This document shows, piece after piece, positions 26,601-38,774 of a DNA stretch of 64,000 bases; positions within the stretch are counted from its first letter, which is position 1, and each line of letters opens with the position of its first letter. The notes under the pieces are model-generated. The model made no database searches. It was not told where the DNA came from and saw nothing but the letters and a program-made list of their open reading frames with translations. A program made the position numbers and the translations under genes. Source of the DNA: Mangifera indica (Eukaryota > Streptophyta > Magnoliopsida > Sapindales > Anacardiaceae); assembly GCF_011075055.1 (NCBI RefSeq), contig NC_058153.1, positions 1,922,001-1,986,000 of the forward strand, written 5' to 3'.

Positions 26601-26952
26601 TAAGAGTCCCCTCAACACTAACCCAATTTGAATTAGATTGTGTAAAAAATTTTCAATTTTAACCCAATCTGAATTATGTTCAGATTGGCCTTGACACAAT
26701 TCGGAATTGTTTATTTTTTCTACTCTAATAAATATTCACAACGTTTTATTTATCAAATTAACCTAACCTACTTTCTAGAAAATACACTTTAAACCAATTT
26801 CCTCCAGAGGCCGTTTATATCTAACGATACCATCGGTCCATCGTCACACATTTTACAGTTCCTCTATCTCCTAACTGGGCACTTTCTGCCGCTTCCCCTC
26901 CTCTCCTCTCCTCGGAAACAATGAACGATAAAAGATAGTCATTTTGAGATGT
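23691..26952. other. Intergenic DNA, repeats and one unexplained transcript-like stretch
   Basis: The first ~250 bases are purine-rich GATA-gene leader and promoter. Positions 24050-24525 are a dispersed A+T-rich repeat. About 25480-26240 is unusually G+C-balanced, with recurrent ttttcggc/tttccggc words and a potential donor after cattccatcag at ~25901. It could be a 5' leader, a non-coding RNA or a retroelement remnant, and I cannot decide which. A 160-residue minus-strand frame at 25478-25960 resembles nothing known. Positions 26255-26375 match the MITE core. Confidence 0.45.
24050..24525 (+). repeat. Dispersed A+T-rich repeat, related to 36090-36480
   Basis: Both stretches contain agtttaaataaaaaattatt near their start. 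They continue with alternating 'aattcaaat', 'ataaatttga' and 'gagtcacaa/tagtcacaaatttaaa' words and end with 'aattcga.tt.gattt..ttttaaaaat.aa'. Order and orientation are the same, which indicates diverged copies of one element rather than chance A+T richness. Confidence 0.5.
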
Positions 26953-29448
26953 TCAAGCCCAGATTGCAAGCAAAGACATGGATCCAGCTCCAACAAAAAG
27001 CGTGAAATATGAAACAACTTGAAGTCTAAAGTTGCAGCTCATCCTCTTACTCAGAAAATCAGCAGCAATTAGATCCACTAAAGCCATGTAAACCAGAATT
27101 CCGGCCGACATGGAATCTAAGATGCCTTCGACAATCAAAGCACCTGAGCTGTAGGGGTTGTAAACTGAAGAAATTCCAGTGCCAATGCCAATACCTAAAG
27201 GGGTTGTGATGGCGAAAAAGCATGCCATTAGTGTAGCTGATGAAGCCTTGAATTGTGCCTGGGAAATGCAGCCCCCAAGTGCAAACCCTTCAAAGAACTG
27301 ATGGAATGATAGTGCTGCAATTAAAGGCCTTATTGTACATGGACTCTGTGAAACTCCAAGTGAAATCCCAATAATGATCGAATGTGATACGATTCCAAGC
27401 TCCAAAATCTGCGAATCATGAAACGAAATGTTATTCTATTAGCAAATTGATTATAAAGTATGCTAAATTTATTCCTTTATAAAACTGTATACATTAGATC
27501 CCAATTAAAGATTGACAAAGCTACCAGCTTCAATTATTGATGCCCACACCACACTATCAAATTAAGGCCATTGACCTACCCAACCCAACCCCATTAGGAT
27601 TGGATTCGAATTAACCTTGTTTGAACTCGACTCAATTAAATTCGAGTTCAACCCTAAGAGTTTAATATTGTCAAGCACGAATTCAAAGGGTGTTTGGCTC
27701 GTTAACCACATAAGTCTTTAAAAAATTGATTCGAATAGATTAAAACAACATTATTTTAAAATATCAATATCAAAACAATATTATTTTATTCATTTTTGGC
27801 TCAGTTACAATATCAAACTAAGATCAAAACTCAACTTAAGATGACACTATTTGAGTTCAAGTCAAACTCAAATTTGATTCCCTTCGAACGAGTTAAATTT
27901 AAATATTTTAGAGAGCTTGGCAAACTTAAGTTGACTTAAGTTTGAGATTAGTTCGGTTCAAATTCAGTCTTAACCCCATCCATCCATACCAATCCTTTAT
28001 AATTTTTTTTTATATTAACAAGTAACTCTTATTTAAGTTAAATTGTTGTTTTATAGCTAAACCGACAATAACTTAGGTTTCAAACTTGTATTCTCTTTTT
28101 TGGAATATTTTTTACCACTCAAATTAATTTTTGGTTGATATAGATTTATTTATTTTCTTTTTCAAAGATAAATAAGATGTTTGTTATATAATGATATATT
28201 ATTTGTATATAAAATTAATTATTATTATATAATTAAATAATTTTAAATTAAAAATAAAATAATTTATATAAATTATATATATGAAACAATGTGCTCATTT
28301 GCGTGTTCACATGGCACTATAAAACAAAACCGCCACGCGTTTAAGAAAACTAACTACTATCTAGTCAAAGAAGAAACAACACACGCAACTCACAAAGACA
28401 CTAAAAACAAAAGAAAAAATACCTGCGAAACGACGACGTGCCGAACACCATTCTCCTCGTCCCCATTACCGAATCCGTGCGAGTGGCTATGTCCATGGCC
28501 GTGATCGTGACCGTGCCCGTTTATGGGCACATGGGCCGATTGATCCTTGACTTTGACGAGTCCCTCACAAGCGTCCTGCCCATGAGGGTGGTTATGTCTA
28601 TGGTGCGCCGCGTGCGCATGCATCCCCACAATGTGCATGCCACCGCCTTCCTCCTCTCCAAACACCTTCGCATTCCTCTCCTTGTTGTCCACCACCGGAA
28701 CAATACACGACTCCGACAATGCATCAACCGACCCGATCCGATCCTGCTCATCAGTCGCCCCGGTCGGCCCCTGTTTCCTCTCGTAATACTGAGTTCCCAC
28801 AAAATCAACAAGCAGCGTCAGCAAAGCAGCCACCATCGCGAAAAATCCGGAAAACGGGAACTTGGACCATGGGTATTCGGGCAAACACGGGTCATTCAAA
28901 GCATTGGAACCTCCGGATAACATGTGCACGAAACCGGTGGCTAAAATTACACCAGCGGCAAAAGCTTTAGCGGCGGCGAAGAGACTTCCGTCGGTGCGTA
29001 AAAAACGACGGTGCTTGCCCACAAGAGGAATGGCGACTCCGACAATTCCAGCGAGCAAAATAGAAGCTATAGCAACGAATTTCAGCGTAAACGCCCCCTC
29101 CTCGTCACGGCAGGTTTCAAGGTCAGCGGATTTGCAGTTGGCTGTCACCATTGAATCCGAGATTTTCTGCAAAAATGAGCCTGTTGTCGGATAAAACAGA
29201 AAAGTATAAAAAATTGTTATGATCATGAAATTAAAATAAAAACCCTAATTAAGATTAAAAGGAAAGGATCAATGAATGGATTTACCAGGAAAAACCTGAG
29301 TTTTTGATCGAAAGTAATCGAAAAACTGCAACTCCCAGAGTTCCTATAAAAACCAAAACGACATCAATTTAACAAAAACAGAGGTTTAAAAGAAACAGAG
29401 GAGATGGTGAAGATCCCAAAGAATGACCCTCACCTCGATGGATATCAT
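26953..29448 (-). CDS. ZIP-family zinc transporter, ZIP4-like
   Basis: Four exons join in frame to 428 aa: 29434-29448 (15 bp, MISIE), 29286-29343, 28423-29180 and 26953-27408. The last two carry nearly all the protein. ZIP proteins move Zn2+ or other divalent metals into the cytosol. Several hydrophobic segments are visible, starting [24 protein letters not shown]. Between membrane segments 3 and 4 lies a His-rich loop with [14 protein letters not shown], a probable metal-sensing or binding loop. The second half has the signature [12 protein letters not shown] and [18 protein letters not shown], with the conserved transport His residues. It ends SLLAIWA as in ZIP4/ZIP9. The two small N-terminal exons are placed by splice sites and phase and by resemblance to the ZIP4 N-terminus. 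A start at 29226 within an unspliced reading is the alternative. Intron 3 (27409-28422) holds repeats. Plant ZIP4 genes are commonly induced by zinc deficiency. Confidence 0.92.
27590..27990. repeat. Dispersed repeat in ZIP4 intron 3
   Basis: Contains words such as ggattcgaattaacc, gaactcgactcaattaaatt, aagtcaaactcaaatttgat and gttcggttcaaattcag. Very similar word sets flank the GATAC-rich core in the composites at 38775-39535 and 54835-55500. This copy lacks the GATAC core. Confidence 0.45.
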
Positions 29449-32138
29449 GGGAAGTGAATGGAGTTGGTATAAATAATGGTTATAAGAATGAAAGGGGTTG
29501 TCGATGGGATTTCTCAGCGAATAGGAATCTGCATTTATGCACATAAAAACAGAAACAGATAGTTGAAGACGTAATAGAACAGTCTGAAAGCGTAGACGGA
29601 TGTTGGTAATGGTGTCTTAAATAATCAAAGCTGGATGCATAAAGAGAAAGAGAATAGGCAGAGAGTGTCGACATATTTTCGGGAAAGAAGAGCAAGAGAA
29701 GAAGGTTGAGTTTGCAGCTGGGACTTTTTGCAAGAGAACAAGGGGAGATAGTGTCGACATATTTGGGTAAGCCCTTTGTCAAAATTTTGACATATTTTGG
29801 TAAGCCCTTTATTAAATTTTTTATCTGCGTGTCGTTTCATTGCTTCTAATTGAGGCTTGCACGTGCTTTGTGATAAGCAGTTGGGCACATTATGAGCACA
29901 TTGCGCCCACAGGGCTAGACCTGCTCTTTAAAGATGAATTGAGTTGTTGAATAGTGGACGCTTTCTTCAAAAGTAGCAGAATGGATACGAATTTGTGTAA
30001 AAATGGTAATATGTCCAAATATACTTTTAATTTAAAATAATTTAATTATATGATGATGATATATTATTATTTATATATAAATTTAAATCTATACAGTTTT
30101 ATAGTAGTGTTTGATATAATATAATTAAATACATTTATCTTGAGACTAACTTGGATAATTACGATTACTTCTTGTTTTGTCTCAATTCAATTATAAATGA
30201 GAATGTTACGTTCTATTTTTCACATCCTAAAAGTCTTTGAGTTTTCAAAGCTTTTGAAACTCTAAATTCCTCTTTTGATAGTCGATTAAGACACACGGTA
30301 TAAAGACAATATATTGTATAGTACTAGTATATCCATATAGTTTGGTTTTCCATTTAGAAAATGTTTGTTGATCTATGTTTTCTTTTCCCTTGTATAGATA
30401 CAACAAGATTGATATTACATTTTGTTTATTTATTTATGATGGAAGAGGGAAATATAACATCTGATTTCTCTTTTAAAAAAGATAAATTGTAGATAGATAA
30501 TCTATTAATTTTTTGAAATAATCGATAATGAAAAAGTATCATCTAAATATCATAATAGATAAATGTAAACGTCCTACGAGAATGTGTAAGAAAATATATT
30601 ATGATGACTTTTCTAACATGGGTATAAAGACTATTTGATATAGTTTACTCAGTTATCGATCATGTGTAATTATTCTTTTTCCTTGTCCATTTTTGAGTTT
30701 GCGATGAAGAACCATAGGTCAAAGTGATTATGATGTTGTTTTGATAGTTACAAGGGTGAGACGGAGCTACTCAAAAGATAAATAATTTTGGAAACTTGTT
30801 GCATCTATGAAACTCAAGGTTTTCATTGAATATAGTGTCATGAGTGATCATCGCACCCACCCTTGATATTGTTTGATTGTGCCTTGAATAGTCTATTGTA
30901 ATTGTTGTTTGTGATTGCGGCTTCCGAATATGCTATTCTTTTATTTACAAGGGAGAACAAGAGAGCAACAGAGATGGTGTTGATTTTATAGAATAGAATC
31001 TTACTTCCATTGGGTTGGAGCCTTAAAGTCGAAGATGCGACTATGTGATTTTGAACTTGCTACCATGGACAGGAGTTGGAACTAATCAAGATAACCCAAA
31101 TCAACACTAACCCAGTCTTAGTTAGCCTCGATATTTGGCCCAAAAATTATTTTAATGACCCAAACCGAATGATCTGATAACAAATTATAACAATTTTGGA
31201 CTGGGCTTATTTCAATTAAAGCGATGTGTGTCTAAAGTAATTCTCTTAAAAGAAAGTTGGGCTAACGTGGAATATAAATATAATTTTTTTAAATAATATT
31301 ATATATATATTTTATATATATAAATAAATATATATTTATCTATATTATTATATTATCAGATGTCATTTTATTTTTAATTCAAAATTATTAAATCATTTAA
31401 TAATATATATAAATATATATTTATTTATACAATATCAATCCTAAAGAGGAGAAATGATTTAAATCTAATCAAAAGGAAAAAAAGAAAATCAACATGTTCT
31501 CATTTCTAAACAAAATAAAATAAAATATTATTATATATTGATAATATATATCGTATAATATATCTATAATATTATATAATTTTTAGTATAATTTAATATA
31601 CATATTTTTTTATTTATATCATATTATATTATATAAAATATATTATATATCATATGATATTAATAAGTATGATTTTAGACGTTTATTTAAAAATATTTAT
31701 TTATTTATATTATTTTATATTATATGGTGAAAAAACAAAATCTTTGTATTGTTATGTTTATTAAAATTAATTATTTAAACTTACCCATAAACGTTTACGT
31801 CGTTAATATGTATAAATAAATTTATATAATTTATGGATTTATTGCCCCGCACAAATTTATCTAACTCCATTATGACTGCGAGCTTTCAATGCGCTGTCGT
31901 CTAGAAAATCGAGTAGTTACTAGCACATGCCCCCTTGATCGCCCCAGACTGGATGCTAAGTATGCAATTAAAACCCCAAATTAACCACTACCACCTAAAG
32001 TGTTTTGTCTGTTTATTATTGACCTATCATATAACAACACGTGCCTCTTGATTTCGTAAAAACCAAATATCCCAACCGAACAAACAGAACCCTCGGTTTC
32101 TTCTTCTCTCCTCTTCTCCGGTATCAGAATCCAGAGTC
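29449..32138. other. Intergenic DNA, no gene seen
   Basis: After the ZIP4 leader and promoter (to about 29900) the sequence is a mixture of A+T-rich DNA and MITE-core-like stretches (30010-30105, 31330-31430). Positions 30200-31100 are less A+T-biased and could be old retroelement sequence, but no protein motif can be read on either strand. The last ~150 bases before 32139 should contain the leader of the next gene. Confidence 0.5.
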
Positions 32139-32981
32139 ATGTTGGAACAATCTGTATCTTTTGTACCCTCAATTTTGGCATCAATGAACAGCTGGTTTAC
32201 TCCCACTGTCCTATTCGTCTTCCTCAACCTCATGATTGGAACCATTGCTATCACTTCGAGCTTGGCGAATTCCCACAGAGCCAATGACCAACAACACACA
32301 CAACAAGACCATCCACAGCCCCACCAACTCGCTAGATCTCCCTCTGTGTTGCAGAGACTCAAATCCATTAACTTTTACACTTACAGATCCCCCGAACTAA
32401 ACTCCATTGTCGCTCAAACTCCTGCTATGGACTCCCATTTGACTTATCATCAATCCACTCCTGGATCTCCTTTGTTACAAAGGCTTAAGTCGATTAATCT
32501 CGACAACTATTTGTCTCAAGAATCTCCTACTCATCAACAAGAGAATGAGCGTCAGCAAGAACCACAAGAAGAACGAGAGGAGGAGAAGGAAGGAGATAAA
32601 TACAAATACATCCCAAATGAAGAAGAAGACGCTCCTGATCTTGATGAGGTATATCGAAAACTGAAGCGCAGGCACGTAAGCAGGACCAAATCTGATACCG
32701 AACCAGTGGGAGGAGAGATACCCAAGAAGCTACCAGAGAAAATGAAGAAGTCTGCGAGTACAAAGTCTGCCTTTTCTCACTTCGAAGAAGAAGACATTGT
32801 TGAGACCCGTAGGCCTGCAACTGCTAAAGAAGGGAAAGCTAAAGAGACGCAAGTGGTTGACGATGAAGTTGATGCTAAAGCTGATGACTTTATCAACAAG
32901 TTTAAGCATCAGTTGAAGTTGCAGAGGATTGATTCCATTATAAGGTACAGGGAGATGATCACTAGAGGAAGCGGAAACTAA
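32139..32981 (+). CDS. DUF4408/DUF761 protein, PAMP-induced A70-like
   Basis: An intronless frame of 280 aa. The N-terminus is DUF4408-like, with SWFTPTVLFVFLNLMIGTIA as a membrane segment at about residues 19-40. A Ser/Glu/Lys-rich disordered middle follows, with two copies of a short motif: RSPSVLQRLKSINFYTYRSP and GSPLLQRLKSINLDNYLSQ. The C-terminus (residues ~246-275) is a DUF761 block, ADDFINKFKHQLKLQRIDSI, followed by RYREMITRG. This arrangement is that of the protein annotated in Arabidopsis as pathogen-associated-molecular-pattern-induced A70 and of many short paralogues. The molecular role is unknown; the name reflects induction by elicitors. The start at 32139 is chosen because DUF4408 begins right there. 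Confidence 0.88.
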   Translation: MLEQSVSFVPSILASMNSWFTPTVLFVFLNLMIGTIAITSSLANSHRANDQQHTQQDHPQPHQLARSPSVLQRLKSINFYTYRSPELNSIVAQTPAMDSHLTYHQSTPGSPLLQRLKSINLDNYLSQESPTHQQENERQQEPQEEREEEKEGDKYKYIPNEEEDAPDLDEVYRKLKRRHVSRTKSDTEPVGGEIPKKLPEKMKKSASTKSAFSHFEEEDIVETRRPATAKEGKAKETQVVDDEVDAKADDFINKFKHQLKLQRIDSIIRYREMITRGSGN

Positions 32982-34764
32982 ACTAGCTATAGCTTTGGTT
33001 TCGTTGATTAATTTTTTTTGTTTAAATTGAAACTTTAGGAGTCTCTTTCTTGGAATGTAACTGCAGATCTACTGCTTATGTATGCCACTGATATTTCTAG
33101 TCTCATTCTGTTTATTCATATGGGGTTGCATGTCCATGGAAGTAAGAAATAGATGCCCGCAGTTGCAGAGGCTTGAATAACAGAAATGCCCGTTGGATTG
33201 AAGCGGAGGAGGAGGAGGAGGTCAGATTGTATTGAGTTACGGAAATACCCATGGATATTACGTTAGGTACGGTTAAAATAAAGGGCAGTTTGGTGAAAGG
33301 ACATTGATTGGTTGGTGTGAAACACGTGGGTGATATTATTGGGTTACCAGGCAGGCATTTTGTGGTGCATGTAAGCTGGGACAGGAATCAATTTGTATGT
33401 TATGGTCAGAAATTAAAGGGGATGCATGGGTTGTAATATTGTCAACCGAGAGTTGGTGTGTTTTTGTTTTTATCTTAAGTGCTTCTTTTATATAAATAAA
33501 TAATTAAATATTATTCTATTTTAAATTTAAAAATATTTAATTACGTAATAATATATATAAATATATATATTTATATATATAAACACATATAATTTTATTA
33601 TTTTATTAGTTTAGTTGGAACTTTGGGAAGAAACAAATAAAGATTATAGCTATTGTAGTGTTGTGGTCTAAGCATTGAGTATCAGTATTAAGTAATTTAA
33701 AATATATTAAAATAACATATGATGCTTTACTTGTGTTCTCTCTCTATATATTTATTTATCTAAATATATTAAATAAATAAAACTTTGTATTCAATAATTA
33801 GTTTTATGATAATTATATTATAAGTAATTTAAAATTTTAATTTTAAAATATTATCAAAAGTGACAAAAATAATTTTACTTTATACTCTCGTATTTAAAAT
33901 CTCTCTCATTCTTTTGTCATATTTAAAATCTCTTTCTTGTCATTTTAATTATCTATTAATAACTTTTTTTTATTTTTTTCAAATTTTTATGTATGAAAAT
34001 TATTTTTTTAAAATTAAGATAGTATAATGAGATATAATTTTATTTATTTTAATATTAATAATAAAATAATAATTTTACTAGTATAATTAATTAAAAATTT
34101 GATATAAATTAAATAATAAATAAATATTTAAATTTTCAAAACTTACCGTAGCTATTTGAAGATGGATTAAACTTTGGCATAAAAAGTAATGACATCGTAT
34201 ACATCATCGAGCCCAACATGCCGGAGTATAAAGGACATTGGAGTCTGACGAAAGCGAAGAAAAAATAAAAGAAGAAATGCAGACTCGGAGAGCCAAAACT
34301 CATCGAGACGTTGAGTAGTTTTACATAGACAAAAGAAAAGTTACTGGAGAAAGTAAAGAGAAACGGTGTTTGATGCAGACGGAAGCGAGAAGGGAGGGAG
34401 AAGCCAGTCGATTCGGAGTTGATTTAAGATCTGGCCGGAAGCGAGTAATAATAAAGATTAGACAGATAACGGGTTGCAAAGTGTAGCAAGCAAGCAGGTC
34501 AATTGAATAAAGGAAACTTTACATTTTGATAAGCCTAGGAGTAAGTGGCTTTGTTTTGTTAAGATGAAATTTATAGTTGGAGGACTACAGTGTGGCTTGT
34601 ATGGCAATAAGAAGGAAGATGTGTTTGTTATAAATAACACTTACCTCCATAAGTTGCTGATGAAGGATGACTAACTGGCTTGCATACATTTGTTAGTGCA
34701 AGGATGTCAAGGGGAGGCCTTCACATGACACAAAGGGACATGTCCAAATAATGGGATGAATTCA

Positions 34765-35165
34765 AAGTACTACTAGATCAATTTAGGGACATTTTTCAAG
34801 CGCCTAAGGAGCTTCCCCCTCTAAGAAAGCAGGACCAGCAGATCATATATGGGCATTTACAAAAAGACATCATTAAGATAATGACCAAGGAGATGTTAGA
34901 GTCAGGGGGTTATTCAAGCAAGCAACAACCATTATTCTAGCTTTAAAATGCTGGTGAAGAATAAGGATATTACTTGGAGGTTAAGTTGGGAGATGCAGAA
35001 ATCTTTTCTAAGGTTGATCAGAATGCATCCCAGTTCAATGGATAAGACTACGTTAAAGACTCTTGATGGGCATTTTGAATTTGTGGTCAGCCCTTTCAGC
35101 CTTAACCAATACCCCTTCTACTTTTCAAAATATCATGATGGGCTTTTTTGCTTGGCAGATGTCCC
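34765..35165 (+). pseudogene. Ty3/gypsy retrotransposon reverse-transcriptase relic
   Basis: Translating across several frames gives, in the correct order, motifs of a Ty3/gypsy polyprotein. First is LLDQFRDIFQAPKELPP at 34768, the linker before reverse transcriptase, then KEMLESGG. Next come LVKNKDITWR (compare the usual LVKKKDGSWR) and GDAEIFSKVD (compare FSKLD). The last are DGHFEFVVSPFSL (compare GHYEFLVMPFGL) and TPSTFQNIM. The pieces lie in more than one frame and are broken by stops and indels, and the YVDD catalytic region was not found. It is an old, dead fragment. No flanking LTRs or gag could be identified. Confidence 0.8.
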
Positions 35166-36089
35166 TGCACTGCTTTCAGTCATGTTCATGTTTAGAAATA
35201 CAAGATCTCAAAGGTATTTTAGAATCTCAGTTCAGTTTTAAACTATCTGAAGCAAATATTTTCTAGAATCTAGATGTCATTTTATTTACAAGTGTTTTTG
35301 TTTTATACTTGTCTGTTTCATGTGTCTGCTTCTTTATGCCTTAGAGAAGAAGTGAAGGATTCTCTTTATTCTTTTTGTTCTGGGGATTATAACAGATTAG
35401 GTGACTCTAAAGAGCATCCATGAAAAATACAGTTGAGAAATTACAACGAATTATGTGTTCAAAACCGACAAAATCTTTACAGTTGAGCTATTGGTATATA
35501 TGTTTGAAGTATGAAAGCAGAGCACAGGCCATGAACATTGATGTGTTCAAGGCCATGAACCTTATGCTCCATGTGTTGATGCCCAATGCTCACCCTATGG
35601 TGTTGGTCCAAACATTGCACGGGGGTGCAATGGTGCTTGAAATTTACAGTAAGAATTTTCAATTTCTATAATCATCTAGGCATCCGAGGGAAGAATGAGA
35701 ACAAAAAAGTATAAATTTTAAATGCCATATTTATGTCAAACTTTTCTACATAGCCTGACTTCACATGTATGCTGTTTGGTCTGGATAATTTTACTCCTGT
35801 CAACTATGAAAAGCAACGCTTTATCACATGCAAGAGCATTTCCATGGCATCGCTAAAACATGCTGTGTTCCACTGTAATCATTTATGATGTAAATGTCAT
35901 CACAATCGATTCAAGCTTTTCACCAGGTAAGCAAAATGTAAAATGACTGTAAATCAGTTTCAGTGTGCATTCGTACAAATCGATATGTAAGCAGCAGCTG
36001 AGGAACGAAGATGGAGTGAATGACGAAAACCGATCTTAACTATAACAGTGGACATTTTGTTTGTATCAACACCGTGCTGAGTTCAAATA

Positions 36090-36480
36090 TTTGTTAACTT
36101 TAAGTTTAATTTGAATAGAAAATGATTTAATTCAAGTTCATAGAACCAAAATTAAAGGCAGTTTAAATAAAAAATTATTTAACTTAGTTTGACTCAAATT
36201 TATAATTCAAATTAATAGTTTGAATTCGTAGTTCTAGTTCATGGTTTATTAACAAACAGTATCATTTTTCCCAAATAATAAATTAAACCCATTTATTCAA
36301 ACTATAAATTTGAAAAGAATTGAGTCACAAGTTCGAACCATCAATTTAGATTATAAATTCAAATCAAACTAATCCACGAATGTGAATCACCGGTTTAAAC
36401 TAAATTTAAGTTGAATTAAACCGAATACTTCCTAATTCGAATTTGATTTGGTTTTAAAAATGAAATAAATTTTTTAATAT
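36090..36480 (+). repeat. Dispersed A+T-rich repeat, related to 24050-24525
   Basis: Shares ordered words with the copy at 24050-24525, including gcagtttaaataaaaaatta and the run towards 'taattcgaatttgatttggt' near the end. No coding capacity. Confidence 0.5.
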
Positions 36481-37757
36481 GAATTTAATTAATATAACAA
36501 ATAATATGAATATGTTTTAATATAATTATACTTAAAAATATTTAAATAAAATAATATTTTAGTATTCAACTAAATATAATAATTTTTTTATATTTATCAT
36601 TTTTTATCAAATATAATAATAATTTATATCCAATAATTTATATTTATAATAACATTTTATATTTAATAAAAAAAAAACATTATCTAAATCAAATATATCC
36701 ACCGTTTTATATCTGGGTGTTATGTACAACGTAATTCTGGAAAGGTGAACTTGCCCACGTAACCGGGGTGTCGGTGTACCCTATGCATGAGGGGGGGCTT
36801 CATTTCTCTACAAACTATCAACTTGCAATGTCGGAGGGGGTTTGAGCTTAATTCTGAACAACAATTAATCATAATTAATTAAGATAAAGGAAAGAAGATC
36901 GAAAGCGGAATTAGTCCATAAATTTTGACTTAAGATTTAAGTTGAAGTTAGTGACCTGGCGACTTGGATTCCTTAACCAATTTTCTTGACCAACAACCTG
37001 CAGCCTTGCCTGTCATGAAATGAAATGAAATCAAACTACAACCAACAATCTCCGGTTGCGTATTTATGTTTATAATTATGATTTTTATAATATATAATAT
37101 AAAATAATATATATTAAATTAATATAATATAATAAATATATCATATAATATAATATAATATATATTATTGGTATGAATTAATATATTTTAAAAAATAATG
37201 ATATAAAAACAATATAAATGAATTTATTTTACCAAAAGTTTAGCATTATCAGGCGGTTTACTCGGTTAAAATCTGTGTATTAATCAAAATTCTAAAATAT
37301 TAAAAAATTCCCAACCATCTGATCTGTAGAGCCCACCTGGTCGGACAAGAATTAAGTGCTTGTTGGATGCAGTGAGATGAGACTCACATTGAAGCTCGGC
37401 GTAAAAGCTAGCATCCAGTTATGACTAGGCTTGGATTCCAGTAGAAGCCAGTTAAGTTTGAGAATGATTAAATTTGAATTTAATTTGGTTTTTAATTAAA
37501 AATAATAATACAGTAATCACAGCAATTCAAGTTTACTTATGATATTAGATTGACTCATCACTGTGAAAGTTTAATTACTTGTACAACACAAATACTAATA
37601 TTGAAAGAGTGAAACAAGAGATCCCAATTTGGTGCGGTGTAGGCATCCTTTTGGGTGGCGACGATTACCTCTCTCCCACTTCCTCTCTTTACATACAATT
37701 CACAATCTTTCTCTTTCTCCATATCTTCTCTACTTCCTAAATTCATCCCAAACGCTA

Positions 37758-38519
37758 ATGTCTGACAGAGTTTTCCCTTCTTCAAAACCCGCCGCTACCA
37801 ATGGCACCACTGCACCCCCTGCCAAGCCACCCCTTCGCCCTCCCTACCGTCCTCAACCCCATCACCGACGCCACCGTACCGACCGCAACTACTGTTGTTG
37901 TTGCTTCTTTTGGACCGGCCTCATCGTCCTCATCCTTGTCTTAATTTTCGCCATTGCGGCCACTGCTCTTTACGTCCTCTACCGCCCTCACCGCCCTGCT
38001 TTCTCCATCCCTTCGCTTCGTATCCACCGACTCAAACTCACCACCTCTGCCGACTCCTCGTCTAATCATCTCTCTGCTCTCTTCAACTTCACTGTCACCT
38101 CCAAAAACCCCAACTCTCATCTCACTTACTTTTATCAACCATTTGATATCTCCATTTTTTCATCCAACGATGTCCTCTTGGGTAACGGCACTATACCCGC
38201 TTTCACTTCCCCAACTAAAAACCAGACCGTTTTTAAGAACGTCATAGCATCTGGGTCGAACGAGCTTGACACGGATTCTGTAACTTCATTGAAATCGGAT
38301 CTGAAGAAAAAAACTGGGGTTCCTCTGAAAATTGTGCTGGACACTAAAGTGAAAGTTAAAGCCGGGAAGCTGAAAAGCAAGAAGATTGGAATCAGAGTTA
38401 CGTGCGAAGAGTTCAAAGGGGTCGTAGTACCGAAAGGTAAGTCGCCGTCGGTGGCTACCACTGATAAATCTAAGTGTAAGGTTGATCTTCGGATCAAGAT
38501 CTGGAAATGGACATTCTAG
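37758..38519 (+). CDS. NDR1/HIN1-like (NHL) protein, LEA_2 domain
   Basis: An intronless 253-aa protein. The start is placed at the ATG at 37758 because NHL proteins begin with a short Pro-rich cytosolic tail; the same frame is open 43 codons upstream, but that part is unlike the family. Residues 1-44 are Pro/Arg/His-rich. CCCCFFWTGLIVLILVLIFA at about 47-66 is the single membrane anchor preceded by the typical Cys cluster. The rest is an LEA_2/water-stress-hypersensitivity domain with FNFTVTSKNPN and, near the end, paired Cys (VTCEEF and KCKVDL). Several N-glycosylation sequons fit an extracellular or apoplastic domain. NHL proteins act at the plasma membrane in immunity and abiotic stress; the exact role of this one is unknown. 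It most resembles the NHL6/NHL13 type. Confidence 0.87.
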   Translation: MSDRVFPSSKPAATNGTTAPPAKPPLRPPYRPQPHHRRHRTDRNYCCCCFFWTGLIVLILVLIFAIAATALYVLYRPHRPAFSIPSLRIHRLKLTTSADSSSNHLSALFNFTVTSKNPNSHLTYFYQPFDISIFSSNDVLLGNGTIPAFTSPTKNQTVFKNVIASGSNELDTDSVTSLKSDLKKKTGVPLKIVLDTKVKVKAGKLKSKKIGIRVTCEEFKGVVVPKGKSPSVATTDKSKCKVDLRIKIWKWTF

Positions 38520-38774
38520 TCTAGTTATTATGGTTACTACTTATCAGTGTTTGGTTGGGTTTTGAGGAGGAAAAATGAAAATATATAAAATATTTTCTAA
38601 TGTTTTCCAAATGGGAAGTTCATCAATTGTTGAAGAGTGTTGAAAGGAATGAACAGGAGATGAAGTTGTTTCATTTATTTGATTTTTCGGTTTAGCAGTG
38701 TAATTTTGAAAATATTTTTCATGTTATTTTTTTTTTTTATAATAATAATAGTGTGAAAGCAATGTTATGGATTG

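Larger units (their letters stand above)
32982..37757. other. Intergenic DNA with a decayed retrotransposon and repeats
   Basis: Contains the 3' UTR of the A70-like gene (to ~33,110), A+T-rich repeats (MITE-like core at 33485-33605), the reverse-transcriptase relic at 34765-35165, and the repeat at 36090-36480. Positions 35240-36060 have gene-like composition but no frame I recognise; a short frame at 35420-35671 is unassigned. From 36480 to 37560 the sequence is A+T-rich and otherwise featureless. Confidence 0.5.

Noticed and set aside
28438..29194. Three long plus-strand frames opposite the ZIP4 gene
   Set aside because: Shadows of the G+C-richer ZIP4 exon on the other strand; the ZIP protein is clearly the coding one.
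30200..31100. Possible copia-like retroelement sequence
   Set aside because: Composition is suggestive but no protease, integrase, reverse-transcriptase or RNase H motif could be read in any frame.
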